A stretch of DNA of 64,000 nt from positions 1 to 64,000 of the forward strand of contig QHCD01000061.1 of the NCBI GenBank assembly GCA_003244255.1. Direction: 5' to 3'. A program made the translations under genes and the position numbers. Source of the DNA: Pseudonocardiales bacterium (GTDB taxonomy: Bacteria > Actinomycetota > Actinomycetes > Mycobacteriales > QHCD01). The notes under the pieces were generated by a model, which worked only from the letters and a program-made list of their open reading frames with translations, did no database searches and was not told the origin of the DNA. Shown here piece by piece: positions 8,862-16,300 of the stretch. Each line of letters begins with the position of its first letter. The first letter of the stretch is position 1.

Positions 8862-9875
8862 CTACCCGTGCACCACGGACGGCTGGAGCTCGGCACGCAC
8901 GAGGGCCGCTCCCGCCACCATGGCCGTGAGCTTGCCCAGCGCGACTTCCGGTGGTGTGTGGCGCAGTCCGCAGTCGGGGTTGACCACGATCGACTCCGCC
9001 GGCAGTACCTCGACGGCGCGCCGGACCCGTCCGGCAACGGTCTCGGCCGTCTCGACCTCGGTGGACTTCACGTCAATAACGCCGACGCCGACGGCGCGAT
9101 CCCAACCGAGCCGGTGCAGCAGCTGCAGGTCGTCGTATCCCTTGCGCGCGAACTCCAGCACCAGCTGGTCGACCCGCGCCTGCAACACCGACGGGAACAG
9201 GAAGTCGTAGTGCCCTTCCCACGTCGGCCGCGCGTACCGGTTCCCCCAGCAGATGTGCAGGCCCCACGACGCGGGAACGCCGTCGGTGACGATGTTCACA
9301 GCCTCGATGGCGAGCGGGACGGCGTCGGGGTAGCCGGCGAGGAACGGCTCGTCGATCTGCAGGAAGCGGGCGCCCGCGTCGAACAGTTCCCTGGCCTGCA
9401 CGTTCAGCAGCCGGGCGAGCGAGCGTACCAGCTCGGTTTCATCCGGCCGATCGCCGTTGCGCAGGCGTCGCGACAACGAGAACGGACCGGTGAAGGAGAA
9501 CTTGATCGGCCGATCGGTCTGCTGCCGGGTAAAATCGAAATCAGCGGCGAAGCCCAGGCTCTGCTGGCCGTCGGATCCGAGCGGCCGCACCAGCTCCGCG
9601 TCGTAGTAGTCGTAGTAGAAGTCCTTGCCCTGACCGCGGATCGACACCTCTGGGATGCGGGCCAGCAGATAGTCGATGTCGTTGTCGCGCCGCAGTTCGC
9701 CGTCGGAGACGACGTCGATGCCCGCGCGTTCCTGGTCCTTCACCGCCGCCTTGATCGCCACCTCTTCGATCTCGGTCAGGTGGTTCGCGCTGATCCGGTG
9801 TCGATGGAAGTCGGTCTTGATCCGCTCCAGCCAGCCCGGCACGGAGTACGACCCGACAATCGAGGTCGGCAGCAT
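8862..9875 (-). CDS. core-type cobalamin-independent methionine synthase (MetE C-terminal domain only)
   Basis: This roughly 337-residue protein corresponds to the catalytic C-terminal barrel of MetE, without the N-terminal half. Zinc-ligand motifs are visible: LHICWGN (His and Cys), a Glu in the following region, and NPDCGLRH (Cys) near the C-terminus. Early motifs TSIVGSYSVPGW and SDGELRRDND fit the family. Short MetE proteins use methyl donors other than methyl-THF-polyglutamate, for example methylated corrinoid protein, so the donor here is uncertain. ATG 9875 matches the usual family start. GTG 9914 or 9911, which overlap or abut the previous stop, are alternatives that add about 12 residues. 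Confidence 0.85.
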   Translation of the reverse strand: MLPTSIVGSYSVPGWLERIKTDFHRHRISANHLTEIEEVAIKAAVKDQERAGIDVVSDGELRRDNDIDYLLARIPEVSIRGQGKDFYYDYYDAELVRPLGSDGQQSLGFAADFDFTRQQTDRPIKFSFTGPFSLSRRLRNGDRPDETELVRSLARLLNVQARELFDAGARFLQIDEPFLAGYPDAVPLAIEAVNIVTDGVPASWGLHICWGNRYARPTWEGHYDFLFPSVLQARVDQLVLEFARKGYDDLQLLHRLGWDRAVGVGVIDVKSTEVETAETVAGRVRRAVEVLPAESIVVNPDCGLRHTPPEVALGKLTAMVAGAALVRAELQPSVVHG

Positions 9876-9913
9876 CGGCAGCCCGGGAATCGGCGCTCTG
9901 GGCTGGGCCACCA

Positions 9914-11389
9914 CTAGTCCCGTACCTGCGCGGTCATCGTCACGATGTTCGTGCCCGTGCGGTGCGCGAACCGCGCGAAGCCGACGTCGAATCCGGCGCG
10001 GCCGCCGATATGGCGCAGCAGCGGGCCGTTGCACCAGTTCACCACCGAGCCGTCGTACTTCCCCGGCCCCCGGAACGCGTTCTGGAACTGCTGGACGTCG
10101 GTGACGAACAGGTCGTGGCACAGCAGCCGTCCGAACGGATGCAACAGCGGCAGGGTGTCGACGAAGCTCGCGACGGCCCCATTGTTGACGTGCATCCGGA
10201 TGTCGCCGTCGGATTCCACTAGCGGCTGCAGGATCTCACCGGACACCCGCTCTGCGATGCGATACATGTCGAGGCCCGGGAGCGGCACATAGCGCTCCTC
10301 GAGCCGCAGCGCGGCCCACAGCTCGCGCCACAGCGTGACGGCGACCTCCGACGAGGGGAACTGGTCGGGCCGCGTCTCGGCCAGCAGGGCCGGCCCGAGC
10401 CGGAGCAGCTGGCCCACCGTGGGCCGGATGGTCTCCACCGCACAGCCGAGGTCCTCGGCAATAAGCGTCGCGTCGTCGGCGGTGACATAGGCGCGGGACT
10501 CGACCCGGTAGTTGCGCCCACCGATGCGTGCGACCTCCTCGTTGGGCAGGTTGTCGTACACATTGGACACATAGACCAGGAAGATCTTGCCGCGCAGGAA
10601 TCCCAGCGCGGTCGTGGGCGACCTCGCATCCAGCGCCAGCGCACTGATCCGAGCCTCGTGGTCGGCGACCGTGATCCTCGCCTGTTCCAGGACGTGCGGT
10701 GAGTAGTCGCACATCAGGTAGTTCAGTCGCCCGTAGTAGGCGGTACCCCGAGCACGATCCATCGCCCGGAACTCATCGAGCCACACCTTGGCCTGTCCGC
10801 CGTTGCCGACCCCGAGCTCGACGACGTACAGCTCCTCGGGGAGGGAGTTGCGCGCGGCGAGATCGTCCCAGACACCGAACATCTGGCCGAGCAGCTCTCG
10901 CACGGCGTCGGTGTTGCGGGCGTCGCTCTCGCCACCGGGCAGGGCCTGCTCGTAGAGCCGACCGGTGGCCTTCTCCCACAGGTCGAGTGCCCGCCAGTAC
11001 AGCGCGTTGAAGTCCCAGACGCAGCTCTCGGTGGTGTGCACCCACGGTTCCAGGTAGCAGCGGTGCAGACCGTTGTCCGCGTACCCGCGAAGCAGGGCGC
11101 GGGTGGTTTCGGCGAGCGGCCCTTCGGCGCTGCGCCGCAGGTCGACCGCGATCTCCAGATCGCCGTCGGCCGGCGCGCCGCCGGCGGGACCGTTGGACAG
11201 GATCGTGCGGACGTCGATCTGTTCCCGGAAGTTGTCCTTGTACTGGATCCAGTCGCAGACGACGCGCAACCGCGAGAGGTCCACCGAATCGGTGTCCCGC
11301 AACGCTGCCATGATCGGTGCCAGTGTCGCCGCCACGTCGGTGGCCTTCGCCCCGCGCAACCGCGAGGTGGGGCGGACGTCAACGAGCAT
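9914..11389 (-). CDS. MidA-like SAM-dependent methyltransferase of unknown substrate
   Basis: This is a 491-residue protein with a Rossmann methyltransferase core in its middle. Motif I is VVELGVGNGG (about 195-205), motif II is YLMCDYSPHVLEQA (about 228-242), and an acidic loop VYVSNVYDNLPNEEV follows (about 275-290). The pattern recalls the MidA/NDUFAF7 family (PF02636). The N-terminal 180 and C-terminal 150 residues are not familiar; the latter includes FRGPGKYDGSVVNWCNG. The ATG at 11389 follows GAGAGGAG at good spacing and overlaps the metF stop by 11 bases. In an operon that makes and recycles methyl groups this is the only candidate acceptor-specific methyltransferase, so it may define what the operon is for. 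Confidence 0.65.
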   Translation of the reverse strand: MLVDVRPTSRLRGAKATDVAATLAPIMAALRDTDSVDLSRLRVVCDWIQYKDNFREQIDVRTILSNGPAGGAPADGDLEIAVDLRRSAEGPLAETTRALLRGYADNGLHRCYLEPWVHTTESCVWDFNALYWRALDLWEKATGRLYEQALPGGESDARNTDAVRELLGQMFGVWDDLAARNSLPEELYVVELGVGNGGQAKVWLDEFRAMDRARGTAYYGRLNYLMCDYSPHVLEQARITVADHEARISALALDARSPTTALGFLRGKIFLVYVSNVYDNLPNEEVARIGGRNYRVESRAYVTADDATLIAEDLGCAVETIRPTVGQLLRLGPALLAETRPDQFPSSEVAVTLWRELWAALRLEERYVPLPGLDMYRIAERVSGEILQPLVESDGDIRMHVNNGAVASFVDTLPLLHPFGRLLCHDLFVTDVQQFQNAFRGPGKYDGSVVNWCNGPLLRHIGGRAGFDVGFARFAHRTGTNIVTMTAQVRD

Positions 11390-12356
11390 GCTCGTCTCCT
11401 CTCCCGGCGACGGCGCTGACCCGGGTGCGCGGGCCGACGCCGGCACGCTCGAGAATCTCCGGAATGCCGCGTTCGTAACCGAATGCCATCACGTGCACGC
11501 CGGCGACGCCGGGGATCTCCCGGATCTGCTGGATCGTCTCGACGCACAGGTCGACGCCGGCGTCGGCGATCCGGTCCTCGGGCACGGCGCGCAACCGCCG
11601 CCCGACGTCGTCCGGTACGTACACCCCCGGCACGTCGTTCGACACGTGCTGCAGTGCCCGCAGCGACCGCAGCGGGCCAACGCCCGCAAGAATGCCGCAG
11701 CGCTCGTGCAGGCCCAGGTCGCGAACCTGCTTCATCCAGTCGGCGAAGCCCGCGACGTCGAAGACGAACTGGGTCTGCACGAACTGCGCACCGACAGCGA
11801 CCTTCTTGCCGAGTCGACGGGCACGGAACTCCCGGGGGGGCGCGAACGGGTTCTCGACCGCGCCGATCAGCCACCTCGGCCGCGCCGTGAGCTCGCGGCC
11901 GGAGAGCAGCCGGCCCTCGTCGCGAAGCTCCCGCGCGGTCCAGGTCAGCTGCACGCCGTCGAGGTCGAACACGGGCTTCGCGTCGGGGTGGTCGCCGAAC
12001 CGCGGATGGTCGCCGGTGAGCAGCAGTACGTTGGGTATTCCGAGTGCCCCGGCGCCAATTAGGTCCGACTGCAGCGCGATGCGGTTGCGGTCGCGGCAGG
12101 TCAGTTGCACCACCGCCTCGACGCCGCCGGCCTGCGCGATCACGCAGCCCGCGAGGCTCGAGAGCCGGATGAATCCGCTCGGGTTGTCGGTTATGTTGGC
12201 GGCGTCGACGTGCCCGGCGAGCAGCGCGGCCTTGCGCCGGACCACCTCGGCATTCGCCCCGCGCGGCGGCCCGATCTCCGCTGTGGCGGCGAAGTGGCCG
12301 GCCCGCAGCGCTGCGGCGAGCGCCCCGGTGCCGCCGCTCTCGGGCAGATCGATCAT
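11379..12356 (-). CDS. metF: methylenetetrahydrofolate reductase
   Basis: This 325-residue MTHFR barrel reduces 5,10-methylene-THF to methyl-THF or runs in reverse. Visible features are the N-terminal ATAEIGPPRGAN (with the catalytic-region Glu), DAANITDNPSG, the flavin/folate region LLTGDHPRFGDHPDAKPVFD, and AVGAQFVQTQFVFD near residue 190, where family members have a conserved AxFxxTQ. The ATG at 12356 overlaps the stop of the MetV-like gene by 4 bases. This adjacency mirrors the metV-metF pairs of acetogens, where MetV is a small zinc-bearing partner subunit, so a MetVF-type complex is likely. Confidence 0.9.
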   Translation of the reverse strand: MIDLPESGGTGALAAALRAGHFAATAEIGPPRGANAEVVRRKAALLAGHVDAANITDNPSGFIRLSSLAGCVIAQAGGVEAVVQLTCRDRNRIALQSDLIGAGALGIPNVLLLTGDHPRFGDHPDAKPVFDLDGVQLTWTARELRDEGRLLSGRELTARPRWLIGAVENPFAPPREFRARRLGKKVAVGAQFVQTQFVFDVAGFADWMKQVRDLGLHERCGILAGVGPLRSLRALQHVSNDVPGVYVPDDVGRRLRAVPEDRIADAGVDLCVETIQQIREIPGVAGVHVMAFGYERGIPEILERAGVGPRTRVSAVAGRGDEHAR

Positions 12357-12916
12357 GCCGGCGGGCGGACGCTGTACTGGCGCGCCAGGCCGTCGCCATC
12401 GGTCCACAGGTCGTCGTCGCGACACTGCCAGTAGTTCACCCACGAGCTCTTGCCGAACTCCCGGTAATCCACCGGCCGCTGCAACTTGGCCAGATCGTCG
12501 CCGTGTCCGGCCGAGGCCGCCCGGTCATGGGCGGTCACCCACACGCACTGCCTGTCGGGGAAGACCTCGCAGCCGCCGGTCTGCGAGACGCCGCCGCACG
12601 GGCCGTTGCGCAGCTGCTTCGGGCACGTCATCGGGCATGCGTAACCGGTGGCCGGCAGCGTGCACTGGCCGCACATCTGGCAGCCGAAGATCCGCTCCTT
12701 GACCCGGCGCTCGACAGCCGTGAATGCGGCCTCGGCCCTCGGGTGCGCCTCCAGTGCGCGCGCGACCGTGCGATAGGCAGGGTTCGGAAGCAGCACCTGC
12801 CCGAGCCGGTACATCGCCCGCGGGTTATTCGCCGGACCGGTGGGCCGGATGGGACGGGGCCACTGCTCCCCGCCCGCTGCCGGCACCTCGGGCGCGCCGG
12901 TCGACCCGACGCTCAC
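12353..12916 (-). CDS. metV: MetV-like MTHFR C-terminal (zinc) domain protein
   Basis: This 187-residue protein matches the MTHFR_C family (PF12225). It has a cysteine cluster beginning FGCQMCGQCTLPATGYACP and continuing with MTCPKQLRNGPCGG, GGCEVF and RQCVWV. In acetogens such proteins (MetV) bind zinc and associate with MetF. A Pro/Gly-rich N-terminus precedes the domain. GTG 12916 overlaps the stop of the small upstream gene (GTGA), and its own stop overlaps metF (ATGA). A free-standing MetV in an actinobacterium next to MetF, Fhs and FchA suggests a Wood-Ljungdahl-like folate branch, run in an unknown direction. Confidence 0.82.
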   Translation of the reverse strand: MSVGSTGAPEVPAAGGEQWPRPIRPTGPANNPRAMYRLGQVLLPNPAYRTVARALEAHPRAEAAFTAVERRVKERIFGCQMCGQCTLPATGYACPMTCPKQLRNGPCGGVSQTGGCEVFPDRQCVWVTAHDRAASAGHGDDLAKLQRPVDYREFGKSSWVNYWQCRDDDLWTDGDGLARQYSVRPPA

Positions 12917-13149
12917 CGGCGCGGGCCGTCGTCGGCGCCCGGTAGGGCACGCAGGCCGGGCCCGATCGGGTGCATCCCGCTCCCACGCAGCGCCGCCACC
13001 GTCTCCCGTAGCCGGGTGACCTCACGGCTGAGGCGATCGACCCTCGCGAGGGCATCGACGGCGACCGCCACCTCCGCTGCGGTGGGGAGTTCCGCGGCGC
13101 GTCCGGGCAGCGGCAGGCTGCAGTAGGGACAGCTGTCGTGCGCGTCCAT
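12913..13149 (-). CDS. 78-residue CPYC-motif protein, first gene of the one-carbon operon
   Basis: This small protein starts MDAHDSCPYCSLPLPGRA, followed by a predicted amphipathic or coiled-coil segment (AVAVDALARVDRLSREVTRL) and a short tail. The CxxC near the N-terminus could bind metal or undergo redox change, but no partner CxxC is present within the chain. ATG 13149 is well supported by GGAGGT seven bases upstream; a start 21 bases further upstream is less likely. Its stop overlaps the metV start. It could be an accessory subunit or a metal-delivery protein for the methyl-transfer enzymes. No known family was recognised. Confidence 0.65.
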   Translation of the reverse strand: MDAHDSCPYCSLPLPGRAAELPTAAEVAVAVDALARVDRLSREVTRLRETVAALRGSGMHPIGPGLRALPGADDGPRR

Positions 13150-13352
13150 CGACGCACCTCCGCGGACCATCCGGTGTGATCTTCATCATCCGGCGAACGG
13201 CGCCGTCGCGGCATGCGGCCCGCCACGAAACTGCTCGATCCGCCTTGTGGCCACAGCACAAGGGCGGTCAGCAGCGGGCGCTCGCAAACTGTCGGCCGGA
13301 CCCGGCACGATGTGGGTCTGCGCGGCATCCGCCGGCAGCGGGAAGGCGGTCG
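13150..13352. promoter_or_regulatory. divergent promoter region between the one-carbon operon and lhr
   Basis: This 203-base gap separates two divergent starts and should hold both promoters. A strong dyad occurs at 13241-13266: CGCCTTGTG, a 7-base spacer, then CACAAGGGCG, complementary except for one bulged G. It could be an operator for the PucR-type regulator or a leader hairpin. No U-tract follows it on either strand. I did not recognise a known riboswitch fold. Clear -10/-35 boxes could not be assigned. Confidence 0.5.
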
Positions 13353-16300
13353 ATGGCGATGAGCGCAGCCGAGCGGTTCTCTGCGGCCACCCGCGCGTGG
13401 CTGGAGTCCGCGTTCGCCGCGCCGACACCGGCACAGCTCGGCGGGTGGGATGCCATCGGTCGCGGCGAGCACACCCTCGTCATCGCGCCGACCGGCTCGG
13501 GCAAGACGCTGGCCGCATTCCTGGCCGCGATCGACCGGCTCGCGACGACGCCGCCACCCGACGATCCGCTGCGTCGCTGCCGGGTCCTGTACGTGAGCCC
13601 GCTGAAGGCGCTGGCGATCGACATCGAGCGCAACCTGCGCGCGCCGCTGGCCGGCATCCGCCAGCAGGCCATGCGAAGCGGGCTGCCGGTGCCCGACATC
13701 GCGGTCTCGACGCGCTCCGGCGACACCCCGCCCGAAGAGCGCCGCACGTTCGCACGCCGCCCCGGCGACATCCTGATCACCACGCCGGAGTCGCTGTTCC
13801 TGATCCTCACCAGCGGCGCGCGCGAGGCGCTGCGCGGCGTCGAGACCGTGATCGTCGACGAGATCCACGCGGTGTGCAGTACCAAGCGCGGCGCGCACCT
13901 GGCCCTGTCGCTGGAACGACTCGACGCGTTGCTCGGCTCGCCCGCGCAGCGGATCGGGCTCTCGGCCACGGTGCGCCCGGCGGAGGAGGTTGCGCGATTC
14001 CTTGGTGGGCGCAGCGACGTCACCGTGGTCGCGCCGCCGTCGGCGAAGACCGTCGAGCTCGACGTCGTCGTGCCGGTCGAAGACCTCGCGCAGATGGGCG
14101 AGCCGACCGGCGAGCTGCCGGCGAACGCCGCCGGAGCCCAGCGGCGCAGCTCCATCTGGCCGGCCGTCGAGGAGAGGATCCTCGACCTGATCGAAGCACA
14201 CCGCAGCACGATCGTCTTCGCGAACTCCCGACGGCTGGCCGAGCGCCTGACCGCGCGCCTGAACGAGCTCGCCTACGAGCGCGCCGAAGGTGCTCCGCCG
14301 GAGTCCACAGTGGACGGGCGAATGCCGGCCGAGATGATGGCGCAGGCAGGGTCGGCCGCGGGAGCGCCGGCGATCGTCGCCCGCGCGCACCACGGATCTG
14401 TGTCGCGGGAACAACGCGCCGTCGTCGAGGAGGAACTCAAGGCCGGACGGTTGCCGGCCGTGGTCGCGACCAGCAGCCTGGAGCTGGGCATCGACATGGG
14501 CGCCGTCGATCTGGTCGTGCAGGTCGAGTCGCCGCCCTCGGTCGCATCTGGGCTGCAGCGCATCGGCCGGGCTGGGCACCATGTCGGCGTGGCCAGCCAC
14601 GGCGCGATATTCCCCAAGCACCGCGGGGATCTGGTGCCGTGCGCCGTCGTCGCGGAGCGGATGACCGCCGGCCAGATCGAGGCGATCCGCTACCCGCGTA
14701 ACGCGCTCGACGTCCTCGCCCAGCAGATCGTCGCGATGGTTGCGATGGAGGACTGGACGGTGGACGACGTCGCCGACCTCGTGCGCCGCGCGGCGCCGTT
14801 CGCGTCGCTGCCCGCCAGCGCCCTGGAATCCGTGCTCGACATGCTCTCCGGCCGCTATCCCTCCGACGCCTTCGCCGAGCTGCGACCCCGCCTGACCTGG
14901 GATCGGGTGACCGGAGGGCTGCGCGCCCGCCCGGGCGCGCAGCGGCTCGCCGTCACCAGCGGCGGGACCATTCCCGACCGCGGGATGTTCGGCGTCTTCC
15001 TGCTCGGCGAGACGCCGGTGCGGGTCGGTGAGCTGGATGAGGAGATGGTCTACGAGTCACGGGTCGGCGATGTCTTCCTGCTGGGCACGTCGTCCTGGCG
15101 GATCGAGGACATCACCCACGACCGCGTACTGGTGAGCGGGGCGCCGGGTGTGCCCGGCAAGATGCCGTTCTGGAAGGGCGACGCGATCGGCCGGCCGCTC
15201 GAGCTCGGCCGCGCGATCGGCGCGTTCGTCCGTGAGCTGTCCACGGTCGATGACGCGGCCGCCCGGCGGCGGCTCGCGGCAGCCGGTCTGGACCCATGGG
15301 CCGCCGACAACCTGCTCGGCTACCTGGCCGAGCAGCGGGCGGCCACCGGGCACCTACCCGACGACCGCACCATCGTCGTCGAACGCTTCCGCGACGAGCT
15401 CGGTGACTGGCGCGTGGTCATCCACTCCCCGTTCGGCGCGCAGGTGAATTCGCCGTGGTCGCTCGCCATTGCCGCCCGGCTGCGCGAGCGGTTCGGCCTC
15501 GACGTCGCCTCGATGCACGCCGACGACGGCATCGTGCTGCGGCTGCCCGACACCGATGCCGAACCGCCGGATGCCGATGTCGCCGTGTTCGATCCCGACG
15601 AGGTCGAGTCGATCGTCACCACCGCGGTCAGTACGTCCGCGCTGTTCGCGGCCCGCTTCCGCGAGTGTGCGGCGCGGGCGCTGCTGATGCCGCGCCGGGG
15701 TCCGGGTCGCCGGTCGCCGCTCTGGCAGCAGCGGCAGCGCTCGGCCCAGCTGCTGTCGGTGGCGAGTGACTACGGATCGTTCCCGGTGGTGCTCGAGACG
15801 ATGCGCGAGTGCGTGCAGGACGTCTTCGATGTGCCGGGACTGCAGTCGCTGATGCGCGACCTGCAGGCCCGCCGGGTCCGGCTGGTGGAGGTCGAGACCC
15901 AGCAGGGCTCGCCGTTCGCGCAGTCGCTGCTCTTCGGTTACGTCGGCATGTTCCTCTACGACGACGACACGCCACTGGCCGAGCGCCGCGCGCAGGCGCT
16001 GTCACTCGACACCACGCTGCTCGCGGAACTGCTGGGCCAGGCCGAGCTGCGCGAGCTGCTGGACCCCGACGCCGTCGGCGAGGTCGAGGCCGAGCTGCAG
16101 CGGCTCGCCGACGACCGGCGCGCACGGGACCTCGAGTCGACCGCCGACCTGTTGCGCCTGCTGGGCGACCTGACCACCGACGAAGCGCTCGCCCGCGGTG
16201 CCACGCCGGCCTGGCTGTCCGAACTCGAGGCGAGCCGGCGGGCGATCCGGGTGCGGATCGCGGGCGCCGAACGGTGGATCGCGATCGAGGACGCCGGCCG

